Assembly (NCBI GenBank): GCA_021850485.1
Contig: JAJZLY010000025.1
Span: 1-64,000, forward strand
DNA from: Bacillota bacterium
GTDB lineage: Bacteria; Bacillota; Sulfobacillia; JAJZYS01; JAJZLH01
Direction: 5' to 3'
DNA: 64,000 nt
This document shows, one piece after another, positions 26,148-35,818 of this stretch. The notes beneath the pieces are model-generated. The model saw nothing but the letters and a program-made list of their open reading frames with translations, did no database searches and had not been told where the DNA came from. Numbering within the stretch: position 1 is the stretch's first letter; every line of letters starts with the position of its first letter. The position numbers and the translations under genes are program-made.

Positions 26148-28277
26148 ATGGATCAAGTGCATTCCGAAGAGATCATGTGGGGCGGACGCCCACTACGCAT
26201 CGAGACTGGCCGCTTGGCCGGTCTGGCCAATGGAGCAGTGCTGGTGACGTACGGGGAGACCGCGGTGTTGGTCACCGCCTGTGTGGCGGACGAGCCTAGG
26301 CCCGGTGCAGACTTTTTCCCCTTGACCGTCGACTATGAGGAACGCTTGTACTCAGTAGGGCGCATCCCAGGCGGCTTCATCAAGCGAGAGGGGCGGGGAG
26401 CGGACCGCACCACTCTGGCCTGTCGCCTGACCGACCGGCCGATCCGGCCGCTTTTTCCCAAGGGCGTGCGCAACGAGGTCCAGGTGATCGCCACCGTGCT
26501 TTCGGTTGACCACGACTGCCCTTCCGAAGTGCCAGGAATCATCGGTGCATCGGCTGCCCTCACCATCTCCGACATTCCGTTTGCCGGCCCGATTGCGGCC
26601 TGCGTGGTGGGCATGAAGGACGGCCGCTACATCTTGAACCCAACTGTTGCTGACACAGCAGGCAGCGTGATCGACCTGACCGTGGCTGGCTCCGCAGATG
26701 CCGTGATCATGATTGAGGCTGGTGCGCAGGAGGTCCCGGAGTCGGAGATTTTAGGGGCCATCCGCTTCGGCCACGATGCCATGCAGGCTGTGATCGAGAT
26801 GCAACAGAGGCTAGCCGCCAAGGCTGGCAAGGCCAAGATGACGTTGCCACTGTTCACGGTGCCTGCTGACCTGGCAGAAGCGGTTCGCCAACAGGCAGGG
26901 GACAAGATCAAGGTCGCCGTGCGCAACGCCGACAAGGACGCCCGGGATATGGCCCTGTCTTCGCTTGAAGCAGAGACCAAACAGGCCCTGGCCGAGCGCT
27001 TCCCAGAAGCTGGCGATCAGCTGGGTGATGCCTTTCACGCGTTGCTGAAGAGTGAAGTGCGGCGAGCCATCTTGGAAGAGGGCATCCGCCCGGACGGTCG
27101 CAAGAGCGACGAGATCCGCCCGATCTGGTGCCAGGCCGGCGTACTGCCGCGCACCCATGGCACCGGGCTATTCACCCGTGGCCAGACTCAGGTGCTCAGC
27201 GTGTGTACGCTCGGTTCCCTGTCCGACATTCAGCGCCTGGACAACATCGGGATCGAGGAAGAAAAGCGCTACATGCACCACTACAACTTTCCGCCGTTTT
27301 CCACCGGCGAGGCCCGCCCGATGCGCGGCCCCAGCCGCCGCTCGATCGGACACGGTGCGCTGGCTGAACGGGCGCTGCAGCCTGTGATCCCCGACGTTGA
27401 CAAATTCCCCTACGCCATCCGGGTGGTCTCGGAAGTCCTTTCCTCCAATGGTTCCACCTCGATGGGATCGGTGTGCGGCTCGACCCTCTCCCTGATGGAC
27501 GCCGGTGTGCCGATCAGCGCCCCTGTTGCCGGTGTGGCGATGGGCTTGGTCAAGGAGCAAGACAAGGTTGCCATCTTGACCGACATCCAGGGCATGGAAG
27601 ACGACCTCGGCGACATGGACTTCAAGGTCGCCGGCACTGCCAAGGGCGTCACCGCCATCCAGATGGATATCAAAATCGGTGGCCTGGCAGATCAGATCTT
27701 GGAGCGCGCCGTAGAGCAAGCTCGCCAAGGCCGCATGTTCATCCTCGGGAAAATGCTCGAAGTCTTGCCCAGCCATCGCACCGAGATGTCGCCGCACGCT
27801 CCCCGGGTGCTGATCGTGAAGGTGCCTCAGGACAAGATCCGAGAGGTGATCGGCCCTGGAGGCAAGATCATCAACGGCATCATCGACAAGACCAAGGTCG
27901 GCAACCTGCGGGTCGAGATCAACATCGAAGACGACGGCACCATCTACATCAACGCCGTGAACAGGGATGCCGGTGAGGCCGCCAAGCGGATGATCCTGGC
28001 GATCGTCAAGGAGCCGGAGGTGGGCGAGGTCTACCTGGGCAAGGTGGTGCGGCTGATGACCTTTGGCGCCTTCGTCGAACTCACACCCGGCAAGGACGGA
28101 TTGGTGCACATCTCCCAGTTCTCAGACCAGCGCATCAATAAAGTGGAAGATGTGGTGTCCGTCGGCGACGAGATCTGGGTCAAGGTGATCGAGGTGGATA
28201 GCATGGGCAGAGTCAACTTGTCCCACAAAGAAGCCTTGCGCGGTCACCCGGAGCGGGAGCGGGCCCCTCGCTCCTGA
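26148..28277 (+). CDS. pnp: Polyribonucleotide nucleotidyltransferase (PNPase)
   Basis: Trimeric phosphorolytic 3'-5' exoribonuclease of mRNA decay. The 709-residue product has two RNase PH-like domains ([20 protein letters not shown] near 78; [16 protein letters not shown] near 441), a KH domain ([15 protein letters not shown] near 565) and an S1 domain ([20 protein letters not shown] near 632). Domain set and length are complete. The ATG at 26148 follows AAGGAAGGG by about 8 bases; ATG 26121 in the track has no such site. It lies downstream of rpsO as usual. Confidence 0.95.
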   Translation: MDQVHSEEIMWGGRPLRIETGRLAGLANGAVLVTYGETAVLVTACVADEPRPGADFFPLTVDYEERLYSVGRIPGGFIKREGRGADRTTLACRLTDRPIRPLFPKGVRNEVQVIATVLSVDHDCPSEVPGIIGASAALTISDIPFAGPIAACVVGMKDGRYILNPTVADTAGSVIDLTVAGSADAVIMIEAGAQEVPESEILGAIRFGHDAMQAVIEMQQRLAAKAGKAKMTLPLFTVPADLAEAVRQQAGDKIKVAVRNADKDARDMALSSLEAETKQALAERFPEAGDQLGDAFHALLKSEVRRAILEEGIRPDGRKSDEIRPIWCQAGVLPRTHGTGLFTRGQTQVLSVCTLGSLSDIQRLDNIGIEEEKRYMHHYNFPPFSTGEARPMRGPSRRSIGHGALAERALQPVIPDVDKFPYAIRVVSEVLSSNGSTSMGSVCGSTLSLMDAGVPISAPVAGVAMGLVKEQDKVAILTDIQGMEDDLGDMDFKVAGTAKGVTAIQMDIKIGGLADQILERAVEQARQGRMFILGKMLEVLPSHRTEMSPHAPRVLIVKVPQDKIREVIGPGGKIINGIIDKTKVGNLRVEINIEDDGTIYINAVNRDAGEAAKRMILAIVKEPEVGEVYLGKVVRLMTFGAFVELTPGKDGLVHISQFSDQRINKVEDVVSVGDEIWVKVIEVDSMGRVNLSHKEALRGHPERERAPRS

Positions 28278-28348
28278 AGGAACTTGGGCCCCAGTCGGTA
28301 ATGCTGACAGGGGCTGTCCACTCTTGCGTCGCGATTGGGGACTAGGCA

Positions 28349-29608
28349 GTGGCCGATATCCGCATCCTCTCCAACGGCGTAACGCTGGTTGCGGAGCGCG
28401 ATCCGCATAGCCTGAGCGCCGCCTACGGCGTGTTCATCCGGGCCGGGTCGTGTCTGGAGCACCCGGAGCAGCATGGCATCTCGCACCTGATCGAGCACAT
28501 GGCCTTCAAGGCGACGAAGGGGTTGTCTGGTCAGCAGATCGCCCACGCCATCGACGATCTGGGCGGCGATTTGAACGCCTATACATCCAAGGAGTTCACC
28601 GTCTTCTACAGCCGGGTGCTGCCACACCGCGGACAGGCGGCGTTGCGGTTGCTGGCTGATCTGGCGCTTCAGCCGCGCTTTGATAGTCAGGACTTAAATC
28701 GCGAGCGGCAAGTTGTCGTCGAGGAGATCCGGCTTTTGGAAGATGCCCCGGACGAGTTAGTGCACGACCTTTTGGAGGGCACGGTCTTCCGTGGGCACGC
28801 CCTGTCGTCGCCGGTTCTGGGCCGAGTCGAAAACGTGCTGGCCTTCGAGGCGTCTGACATGGTGGACTTCTATCGGGCCCACTACCATGGCGCCAATACG
28901 GTGGTGTCAGCGGCCGGTGCTATCGACAGTCAGCAGTTTTTCGACCAGGCCGAGCTGCTGTTTTCCGCCATGCCACCAGGTCAGCCGGTGACGCCGGTGG
29001 CAGCGCCGACGCCTAGCCGTGGCATGGAGATTCGCGAGCGGGCGTCTGGCGAGTTGCACGTGACCATCGGTGGCCAGGCGGTGCCGCTGTGTGACCCCAG
29101 CGTATACGCCATGCAACTACTTTTGGCGATCATGGGCGGCGGTCCTAGCTCCCGGCTCTTCCAGCGGCTGCGTGAAGAGGCGGGCATCTCGTATTCCGTA
29201 TACGCCTATGATGCCCTCTACTCGGTGGCCGGGATGTTCGGCGTCTACCTGGATCTGGCACCGGAGTCCTTGCGTCAGGCCATGACCATGGTCGGGGAAG
29301 TACTGACCAGCCTGCGCCTGCGCCCGGCAGACAGCGAGGAACTGCACCGAGCCAAGGAACAGGTGTCCGCCGGGTTCATCCTCGGTCTGGAGACCACCTA
29401 CAACCGGATGGAGCGAAACGGTGCCAGTCTGTTGCTGTTGGGCCGGATTCCGACTGTAGAAGAGGTACTGGCCAAAATTCGCGAAGTCTCAGCTGAGCAG
29501 GTTCAGGCTGTCGCCGAGGCGCTGTTGAAGCCAGAACGACTGTCCATGGCGGCCGTCGGCCCGTGGCCCGAGGAGGTGACGGTGGAGGATTGGACGTTCT
29601 TGTCCTGA
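28349..29608 (+). CDS. M16-family zinc metallopeptidase
   Basis: Insulinase/mitochondrial processing peptidase-like enzyme, equivalent in position to B. subtilis mlpA/ymxG. The 419-residue protein has the inverted zinc motif HLIEH in ISHLIEHMAFKATKG near residue 46 and the downstream glutamate block REVVVEEIRLLEDAPDE-like sequence near 120, then the inactive second domain. The actual sequence near 120 reads RQVVVEEIRLLEDAPDE. No signal peptide, so cytoplasmic. The start is GTG at 28349. It overlaps dut by 19 bases. Confidence 0.9.
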   Translation: MADIRILSNGVTLVAERDPHSLSAAYGVFIRAGSCLEHPEQHGISHLIEHMAFKATKGLSGQQIAHAIDDLGGDLNAYTSKEFTVFYSRVLPHRGQAALRLLADLALQPRFDSQDLNRERQVVVEEIRLLEDAPDELVHDLLEGTVFRGHALSSPVLGRVENVLAFEASDMVDFYRAHYHGANTVVSAAGAIDSQQFFDQAELLFSAMPPGQPVTPVAAPTPSRGMEIRERASGELHVTIGGQAVPLCDPSVYAMQLLLAIMGGGPSSRLFQRLREEAGISYSVYAYDALYSVAGMFGVYLDLAPESLRQAMTMVGEVLTSLRLRPADSEELHRAKEQVSAGFILGLETTYNRMERNGASLLLLGRIPTVEEVLAKIREVSAEQVQAVAEALLKPERLSMAAVGPWPEEVTVEDWTFLS

Positions 29609-30015
29609 TCTCCGGTCCTGGTGCGGACCCGGTCTACGCTACCACCGGTGCAGCCGGCGCTGATCTGCGCGCCTACTTGCCAACGGCTGTTTCGCTTGCA
29701 GCGCAAAGCCAGGCTCTGATTCCGACCGGCATCTTCGTGGCCATTCCGGAGGGCTACGTCGGGGACATCCGCGGCCGCTCCGGGCTCGCCCTCCACCACC
29801 GGCTGCGTGTGCACCCCGGCACGATTGATTCCGACTATCGCGGCGAGATCCAGGTTCTGATCGAAAACGGCTCTGATATTGCCTTCACGGTTGAACCGGG
29901 AGCCCGGATCGCCCAACTGGTGATCCACCCGGTGGCCAAGGCGGCATTTGCGCGCGCTCCTCTCGGCGAGACCGATCGTCAGGACGGGGGCTTCGGACAC
30001 ACCGGACGCGACTGA
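29590..30015 (+). CDS. dut: Deoxyuridine 5'-triphosphate nucleotidohydrolase
   Basis: Hydrolyses dUTP to dUMP and prevents uracil incorporation. The 141-residue trimeric-type dUTPase shows all five motifs: GAAGADLRA near 17, GRSGLAL near 61, VHPGTIDSDYRGEI near 72, GARIAQLVI near 103 and the C-terminal DRQDGGFGHTG. The start is taken as TTG at 29590, about 10 bases after AGGAGGTGA and within the end of the M16 gene; the GTG at 29563 lies before that site. In B. subtilis this chromosomal position holds ymxH and the dipicolinate genes instead. Confidence 0.92.
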   Translation: MDVLVLISGPGADPVYATTGAAGADLRAYLPTAVSLAAQSQALIPTGIFVAIPEGYVGDIRGRSGLALHHRLRVHPGTIDSDYRGEIQVLIENGSDIAFTVEPGARIAQLVIHPVAKAAFARAPLGETDRQDGGFGHTGRD

Positions 30016-30170
30016 GGTCAACGCAGCGGGACTCGCATGGATGCGCAGGAGTCCTGACGCGCTTAGAGAATGCCGTCGCTTAGGTTCAGTCGGAGCGGAC
30101 GCGGGGGAGGGATGTTGCCGAGCGCCGGTGTCGCTCGCCTGATTCAGGATTCAATTGTGGGAGGGATTCT
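30016..30170. other. Intergenic region upstream of the permease
   Basis: 155 bases without a gene. It includes the small palindrome-like CCTGATTCAGG near 30141-30151, which could be an operator, and ends in GGGAGGG before the permease start. No convincing promoter was found. Confidence 0.3.
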
Positions 30171-31763
30171 GTGAGCGCACATGCGTCGGGGCTGAAGCGC
30201 GAGCTCAGCTTTCTCGACTTACTCATGGCCTCGATGGGTGGAATCATCGGTTCCGGCTGGCTGTTCGGCTCCATGTACGGAGCGAACATCGCAGGCCCGG
30301 CGGCGATCCTCTCTTGGATCATTGGTGGAATTGCCGTCTTGGTCATCGGCCTCGTCTTCGCCGAACTGGGCGGCGCCCTGCCGCAGGCTGGTGGCATTGT
30401 CCGCTACCCCCAGTACTCGCACGGCCCGTTCGTCAGTGTGATCATGGGCATGGCGGCGATTGTCGCCTACGCCTCGGTGCCTCCGATCGAGGCATTGGCC
30501 GCCATTCAGTACGGCGCCTACTACGTGCCTGGGCTGTTCGTCAATGGCTCTGCCACAGGGCTCGGCCTATTCGTGGCGGCCTTGCTCATGGTGCTGTTCT
30601 TCTTCCTGAACTACTACGGCGTCAAGGCGTTCGCCCGGATCAACACCCCGTGGACGCTGCTGAAGATCGCGATCCCGGCACTCGCCATCATCGTCATCCT
30701 GATCACCACCGTCCACGGTGCGAACTTCAGCGCCCAGGGCGGATTCATGCCGTACGGCGCCTCATCTGTGCTGTCGGCGGTGCCATTGGGCGGCATTGTC
30801 TTCTCATACCTAGGCTTCCGGCAGGCCCTAGACCTGGCCGGGGAAGCCAAGAACCCGCAGCGCGACGTGCCCCGGGCCGTGATCACGGCCATCTTGATCG
30901 GCATCGTCATCTACGTGTTGCTGCAGGTGGTGTTCATCGGAGCCCTCCCGGCTGGCGACATCGCCGGCGGCTGGGCCAAACTCTCCTTGAGCTCTCCCTT
31001 CGCCGACCTGGCACTGGCCCTCGGCTTGGGCTGGCTATCTGTGATCTTGTTCGCTGACGCGGTCTGGTCGCCGACCGGTACCGGCAACGTCTACTTCGCA
31101 TCCACCTCCCGCATCGCTTACGCGCTGAGCCAAAACCGCTACACACCGAAGGCTCTGGGCAGAATCAACGCGGCCGGCGTGCCGTGGGTGGCGCTGATCG
31201 TCACCTTCATCCTGGGCCTGTTGTTCCTGTTGCCCTTCCCGGCCTGGAGCAAGCTGGTCGGTATCGTGTCCTCGGCCACCGTCTTCACGTACATGATCGG
31301 GCCGGTCGCCGCAGCGACGCTGCGCCGCACCATGCCTAACCTGCACCGGCCGTTCACCCTGCAAGGGCTCGGCTTTTGGGCACCGGCCGCCTTCGTGATC
31401 GGTTCTCTGATCATCTACTGGACCGGCTGGGCACTGGACTCAGTGATCCTGCTGGTCGTTTTGATCTTGGTCGTCGCCGTTGCCATCTACACAGCAGTCA
31501 GCGCCAATGCCGACAAGGCGATCTTGTCCGCAAAAAACCTGGGGGCTGGTACCTGGCTCATCGTCTACATGCTGGTCATGCTGGCCATGACCCGCTTTGG
31601 CTCTGCCAACTTCGGCGCCCCCAACCCGGTGATCGCCTTCCCGCTAGACCTGGTGGTGGTGATCATCGTCTCTTTGATCTTCTACTACTGGGGTGTCGCC
31701 AGTGGGTACAGAACTCCGGACGCCGAGAACCACGGCAAGGAAGAGGCTGTCTCCGGCAAGTAG
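30171..31763 (+). CDS. APC-superfamily amino acid permease
   Basis: Predicted proton- or sodium-coupled amino-acid importer. The 530-residue protein has about 12-14 hydrophobic segments; the first contains GGIIGSGWLFGSMYGA near residue 24, the glycine-rich helix 1 motif of APC transporters, and helix 6-7 region reads GGIVFSYLGFRQALDLAGEAKNPQRD-like around 208 (quoted in part). Substrate cannot be assigned. The start is GTG at 30171 after GGGAGGGATT. It stands alone between dut and asd, with its own hairpin after it, so it may be a separate unit inserted into an otherwise conserved order. Confidence 0.85.
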   Translation: MSAHASGLKRELSFLDLLMASMGGIIGSGWLFGSMYGANIAGPAAILSWIIGGIAVLVIGLVFAELGGALPQAGGIVRYPQYSHGPFVSVIMGMAAIVAYASVPPIEALAAIQYGAYYVPGLFVNGSATGLGLFVAALLMVLFFFLNYYGVKAFARINTPWTLLKIAIPALAIIVILITTVHGANFSAQGGFMPYGASSVLSAVPLGGIVFSYLGFRQALDLAGEAKNPQRDVPRAVITAILIGIVIYVLLQVVFIGALPAGDIAGGWAKLSLSSPFADLALALGLGWLSVILFADAVWSPTGTGNVYFASTSRIAYALSQNRYTPKALGRINAAGVPWVALIVTFILGLLFLLPFPAWSKLVGIVSSATVFTYMIGPVAAATLRRTMPNLHRPFTLQGLGFWAPAAFVIGSLIIYWTGWALDSVILLVVLILVVAVAIYTAVSANADKAILSAKNLGAGTWLIVYMLVMLAMTRFGSANFGAPNPVIAFPLDLVVVIIVSLIFYYWGVASGYRTPDAENHGKEEAVSGK

Positions 31764-31781
31764 CCGACACCGTCTTTTCAC

Positions 31782-31811
31782 CCAGGGGCCGGGCATCCGC
31801 CCGGCCCCTGG
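31782..31811 (+). terminator. Hairpin after the permease gene
   Basis: CCAGGGGCCGGGC and GCCCGGCCCCTGG form a perfect 13-bp stem with an ATCC loop, 18 bases after the permease stop. The following bases CCTGTCGG have no T run, so termination may depend on other factors; the very GC-rich stem and position still suggest a terminator or mRNA 3'-end stabiliser. Confidence 0.55.
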
Positions 31812-31879
31812 CCTGTCGGATACGCCGTGTCTCGATCAGGTAAGGTAAGATGGCGATGTTTGGCCAGAGAGGAGACACC

Positions 31880-32869
31880 ATGGCGGACCTAAACGTCGGC
31901 GTACTCGGAGCCAGCGGAATGGTTGGCCAGGAGATCCTGGTCGTGCTCGGGGAACGGTCGTTCCCAGTCGCCGATCTGCGCCTGGCCGCGTCCCAGCGTT
32001 CTGCCGGGGATCGACTGTTGGCATTGGGGCGCAGGATTCCGGTGACGGAGCCGGATCACGCCTTTTTTAGGGGTCTGGATTTGATCTTTTCAGCCGTCTC
32101 AGCCGACGTGGCGCGTCGCCTGTTCCCACTCGCTCAGGCCGCCGGTGCTGTGATGATCGATAAGTCGAACGCCTTTCGCATGGACCCAGCTGTCCCCTTG
32201 GTCGTGCCTGAAGTCAACCCGACAGCCCTGGCCGGGCATCCGTCGCTTGTCGCCTCGCCCAACTGCTCGACCATTCCCTTGGTTATGGTGCTGGACCAGC
32301 TGCGCCGGCTGGCCGACATCGAGCGTGTGGACGTGGCCACCTACCAGGCGGTTTCTGGCACCGGCCGCGACGCGGTGGCCGAGTTGACGGCTGAGATCGC
32401 CGGACTCCAGCCTGATCCGTCCATCTACCCAAGGCCGATCGCGTTCAACGTGCTGCCGTTGGTTGACACGCTAGGCGACGGCGGCCACAGCCTCGAAGAA
32501 GAGAAGCTGCGCCTGGAGAGCCGTAAGGTACTGGCCGAACCAGAACTGCGCATCAGTTCGACTGCGGTGCGGGTACCGGTCTATCGAGGCCACAGTGAGG
32601 CAATCACGGTCACGTTGCGGCGCGAGGTGCCCCTAACGGACCTGCACGACGCGCTCGCCACGGCGCCGGGACTGCGCATGGTCGAGCCGCCGGAATTGCC
32701 GACTCCGATTGATGCCGACGGCAATGACCTGGTGTGGGTGGGCCGATTACGCCTGGACCCGGACGATGCTCGTCGGGTGATGCTGTTTTTGGTCACGGAC
32801 AACCTGCGCAAAGGTGCGGCCACCAACGCCGTCCAGATCGCTGAGACCTTATGGGGGTTGGGCGGTTGA
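31880..32869 (+). CDS. asd: Aspartate-semialdehyde dehydrogenase
   Basis: Reduces aspartyl phosphate to aspartate semialdehyde, the branch point for lysine, DAP, threonine and methionine. The 329-residue product has the NADP motif GVLGASGMVGQEIL near residue 7, the catalytic cysteine in ASPNCSTIPLV near 125 and the YQAVSGTGRDAV block near 153. The ATG at 31880 follows GAGAGGAG; the track start at 31850 is upstream. The stop overlaps the lysC start (TTGA). asd-lysC-dapA matches B. subtilis asd-dapG-dapA. Confidence 0.95.
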   Translation: MADLNVGVLGASGMVGQEILVVLGERSFPVADLRLAASQRSAGDRLLALGRRIPVTEPDHAFFRGLDLIFSAVSADVARRLFPLAQAAGAVMIDKSNAFRMDPAVPLVVPEVNPTALAGHPSLVASPNCSTIPLVMVLDQLRRLADIERVDVATYQAVSGTGRDAVAELTAEIAGLQPDPSIYPRPIAFNVLPLVDTLGDGGHSLEEEKLRLESRKVLAEPELRISSTAVRVPVYRGHSEAITVTLRREVPLTDLHDALATAPGLRMVEPPELPTPIDADGNDLVWVGRLRLDPDDARRVMLFLVTDNLRKGAATNAVQIAETLWGLGG

Positions 32870-34101
32870 GAGTCATCGTGCAGAAGTTCGGCGGCACCTC
32901 ACTGGCGACGCCTGCCAGCCGGCAGATCGCCGTCCAACTGGTCCGTCGGGCCCAGGCAGAAGGCTTTTCAGTGGTGGTCGTCGTCTCGGCGATGGGGCGG
33001 CGCGGCGATCCGTACGCCACCGATACCCTGCTCGATCTGGTCGGCCCAGACTTGCCGGTCAGTGCGGCGGAGCGCGACCGACTGCTGTCCGTGGGTGAGC
33101 TGATCAGCGCCGTGGTGATGAGCGGTGAGCTGCGCCGCCACCAGTTGGAGCCAGTGGTGATGAGCGGCGGCGAGGCGGGCATCGTGACCGATAGCGACCA
33201 TGGCCAGGCCCACATCATCTCGGTCGATCCAAGACCTCTGCTGACCGCTTTGAACGCCGCTCGAGTACCAGTGGTTGCCGGTTTTCAGGGCGTGGCGAAA
33301 GACGGTCAGGTCACCACCTTGGGCCGAGGCGGCAGCGACACCTCTGCAGCCGCACTCGGCGTTGCCCTGGCGGCAGAGCGGGTGGAGATCTACACGGATG
33401 TGCCGGGCGTGATGAGCGCAGACCCCCGGCAGGTGCCTGCCGCCCGGGTGGTGGAGCGCGCCGACTACGAAGAGGTGTTCCAGCTGGCCTCGCTCGGCGC
33501 CAAGGTGATTCACCCTAGAGCGATCGAGGTTGCCCGTCAAACCGCCACCCCGCTTGAGGTCCGCCAGCTGACCAGCGAACCGGGGCCTTTTACCCGGATC
33601 GGACCGACCGTCGAGACCGCGGACGTCTGGCAGAACCGCAGGCCCGAGAGTTCGGTGGTCGGGGTCTCGGTGGTCGGCGATCTCACCCACCTGCGGGTGG
33701 GCGGCGCCAACTTGACCGCCCAAGCCATCCGCCGCCTGTTCGCGCGGCTGGCCGCGGCCAAGGTGTCCGTGGACATGATCAACGTCTTTCCAGAACAGGT
33801 GGCGGTCGCAATCCGCCAGCAGGACTGGCCGACCGCGCAAGACGCCCTGGCCGAGGAGGCCCTCTCCATCGAGTGCAGATCAAACACCGCCAAGGTGTCC
33901 GTTGTGGGGACAGCCATCCACGGGCTGCCAGGGGTGATGAGCCTGGTGGTCGAAACCTTGGTCCAGGCCGAGGTACCGATTTTGGCCACCTCTGACTCCC
34001 ACCAGTCGATTTCCTGTCTGGTCCCGGCTGAGGGCGCCACCACTGCTGCCAGCGCTCTGCACCGGGCCTTTGGACTAGGCGGCGATGGGCCCGCAACGTA
34101 A
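32866..34101 (+). CDS. dapG: Aspartate kinase
   Basis: Phosphorylates aspartate, the first step of the aspartate family pathway. The 411-residue protein begins RVIVQKFGGTSLATP with the KFGGTS nucleotide motif, has GRGGSDTSAAALGVAL near residue 158 and DVPGVMSADPR near 185, and ends with two ACT domains (about 265-405) that usually give feedback control. The start is TTG at 32866 overlapping the asd stop; the ATG at 32851 lies in asd and is less well placed. By position it corresponds to B. subtilis dapG (DAP-sensitive isozyme), but the effector cannot be read from sequence. Confidence 0.93.
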   Translation: MRVIVQKFGGTSLATPASRQIAVQLVRRAQAEGFSVVVVVSAMGRRGDPYATDTLLDLVGPDLPVSAAERDRLLSVGELISAVVMSGELRRHQLEPVVMSGGEAGIVTDSDHGQAHIISVDPRPLLTALNAARVPVVAGFQGVAKDGQVTTLGRGGSDTSAAALGVALAAERVEIYTDVPGVMSADPRQVPAARVVERADYEEVFQLASLGAKVIHPRAIEVARQTATPLEVRQLTSEPGPFTRIGPTVETADVWQNRRPESSVVGVSVVGDLTHLRVGGANLTAQAIRRLFARLAAAKVSVDMINVFPEQVAVAIRQQDWPTAQDALAEEALSIECRSNTAKVSVVGTAIHGLPGVMSLVVETLVQAEVPILATSDSHQSISCLVPAEGATTAASALHRAFGLGGDGPAT

Positions 34102-34113
34102 GGAGGATTGGGC

Positions 34114-35004
34114 ATGATCACGGGACGGGTCCTGACGGCCATGGTCACTCCGTTCGGGCCAGATCTCAGCTTGGATCTGAAGCGGGCCCAAGCCCTGGCC
34201 GAACGCTTGGTGCGTTCTGGGTCCGACGGGCTGGTGCTGGCCGGAACCACCGGTGAGTCACCGACGCTGACCGAGGGGGAAAAGCTCTCCTTGTTCTCGG
34301 CGGTGCTGGAGGCGGTGGGTGATCGGGCGGTGGTGATCGCCAACACCGGCACCAACGACACCGTGCGTTCAGCCGCCTTCAGCCGCCAGGCCGCCGCCAC
34401 CGGCGTCCATGGCCTGATGGCGGTCGTCCCGTATTACAACAAGCCCTCTCAGGCGGGCATGCTGGCGCACTTCGAGACCATCTCGGCGGCCACTGACCTG
34501 CCGCTGATGGTCTATAACGTGCCATCGCGCACGGCCAGCAACCTGCTGCCCGAGACAGCGTCCGAATTGGCCAGCCGCTGCCCCAACGTCGCGGCTGTGA
34601 AAGAGGCGAGCGGGACCGTCGATCAGGCGGCAGAGCTGTGCCGCCTGCTACCCAGCCGCGTCGCCGTCTACTCCGGCGACGATAGCCTGACCCTGCCGCT
34701 GCTGGCGGTTGGCGCGTGCGGCGTTGTCTCGGTGGCCAGCCACCTGGTCGGCGAGCGCATTCAGCAGATGATCGAGGACTTCTTCTCCCAGCGCCATGCC
34801 GAGGCGACTGCCCACCACCGCCAGCTTCTGCCTCTATTTCGCGGATTGTTTGCCGCTCCGAACCCCTGCCCGGTCAAGGCCGCTTTGGCCATGTGCGGGT
34901 TTGCGGTCGGTGAGGGACGGTTGCCGTTGGTTGCGCTCAGCGCCAAGGAGAAAGAAGGACTCCGGAGTCTTCTGGCAGATCTCGGACTCCTGCCGACTGC
35001 CTGA
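34114..35004 (+). CDS. dapA: 4-hydroxy-tetrahydrodipicolinate synthase
   Basis: Condenses pyruvate and aspartate semialdehyde, the first lysine/DAP-specific step. The 296-residue TIM-barrel protein has LAGTTGESPTLTEGEK near residue 41 (Thr-Thr pair of the proton relay), PYYNKPSQAGML with the catalytic Tyr near 108, and the Schiff-base Lys in VAAVKEASGTVDQ near 165. The ATG at 34114 is seven bases after AGGAGG. It closes the asd-dapG-dapA operon. Confidence 0.95.
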   Translation: MITGRVLTAMVTPFGPDLSLDLKRAQALAERLVRSGSDGLVLAGTTGESPTLTEGEKLSLFSAVLEAVGDRAVVIANTGTNDTVRSAAFSRQAAATGVHGLMAVVPYYNKPSQAGMLAHFETISAATDLPLMVYNVPSRTASNLLPETASELASRCPNVAAVKEASGTVDQAAELCRLLPSRVAVYSGDDSLTLPLLAVGACGVVSVASHLVGERIQQMIEDFFSQRHAEATAHHRQLLPLFRGLFAAPNPCPVKAALAMCGFAVGEGRLPLVALSAKEKEGLRSLLADLGLLPTA

Positions 35005-35029
35005 GCGCGCCTGGCGTCTTGCGGCGGCG

Positions 35030-35060
35030 ATGACGCATCGCGCTGTCTGGCGCTTATACT
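35030..35060 (+). promoter_or_regulatory. Candidate promoter for the heme/ApbE operon
   Basis: TATACT (5 of 6 to -10) at 35055-35060 with ATGACG 19 bases upstream. It lies between dapA and the membrane protein gene and would give a leader of about 30 nt, ending in a GGGAAGGGGGGG ribosome site. The weak -35 makes this a moderate candidate. Confidence 0.4.
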
Positions 35061-35098
35061 CAGACTCATACCAGAGGTGCCGGGAAGGGGGGGTGGTG

Positions 35099-35818
35099 GT
35101 GAAAGTTGGGCGGCTACCCCTGTGGGTGGCGCTTGTCAGTTGGTGCGCCATGCTGGTGCTGATTGGGCTGGTCACCGCCTACGCCGTGCCGCTGCACTCT
35201 GCCTTTTGGCTTCGGATGCTCCCCTGGCTGTTGGCCCGCACCTCCGGCCTGGCTGCCTTTGTGTTGCTCACCTTGATCGTCGTGCTGGGCATTTTGCTCT
35301 CACATCCTCGCAATCTGGTGGAGTGGAAATTCTCCAAGATCATCATCGTCTGGCACCGCTATCTCACCGTCTTGACCTTTGGCCTGGTCGCCCTGCACAT
35401 TGGGGCGATCATCGCCGACTCCTATGCCAAAGTGGGCCTTTTGGGGGCGGCCATCCCCGGGCTGTCCGCCTATCGCACCTTGCCCGTGGCCCTGGGCACC
35501 ATTACCCTTTACGGTATGATCCTGCTGACTACCACAGCCGCCAATCCGAAGTGGCTGGGCGGGGCCCGCTGGCTGACGGTGCATCGTTTTTCCATCGCCG
35601 TTTTTGTCGTAGCCTGGATGCATGGGGTGCTGGCCGGAACGGACACGCTGGCTTTCACGCCTATGTACATTCTGGCTGGCGGTGCTGTCGGTTTTGCGTA
35701 CGCCGGACGCTGGTGGATTGACCGGACGCTGCCACCGCGACCGGACCCTGGGCCTGCCCGCACTGCCCCACTAGAGCGTACGGACGGTACGAGTGCGATC
35801 CCCGGGGGTACAAGCTGA
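35099..35818 (+). CDS. Ferric reductase-like transmembrane heme protein
   Basis: Predicted multi-spanning membrane cytochrome b-type protein of the ferric-reductase/NOX transmembrane superfamily. The 239-residue product has about six hydrophobic segments and four helix-embedded histidines in VWHRYLTV, ALHIGAI, TVHRFSI and WMHGVLAG, the arrangement expected to ligate two hemes. It has no cytoplasmic FAD/NADPH domain. Three tandem GTG codons (35093, 35096, 35099) can start; 35099 has the best spacing from GAAGGGGGG. The track ORF extends wrongly into dapA. The stop overlaps the next gene (TGATG). With two small anchored proteins and ApbE it likely exchanges electrons with an extracytoplasmic flavin; this is inference. 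Confidence 0.8.
   Translation: MKVGRLPLWVALVSWCAMLVLIGLVTAYAVPLHSAFWLRMLPWLLARTSGLAAFVLLTLIVVLGILLSHPRNLVEWKFSKIIIVWHRYLTVLTFGLVALHIGAIIADSYAKVGLLGAAIPGLSAYRTLPVALGTITLYGMILLTTTAANPKWLGGARWLTVHRFSIAVFVVAWMHGVLAGTDTLAFTPMYILAGGAVGFAYAGRWWIDRTLPPRPDPGPARTAPLERTDGTSAIPGGTS

Noticed and set aside
31812-31879. Lysine riboswitch before asd
   Set aside because: The 68-base gap is too short and lacks the L-box conserved segments.
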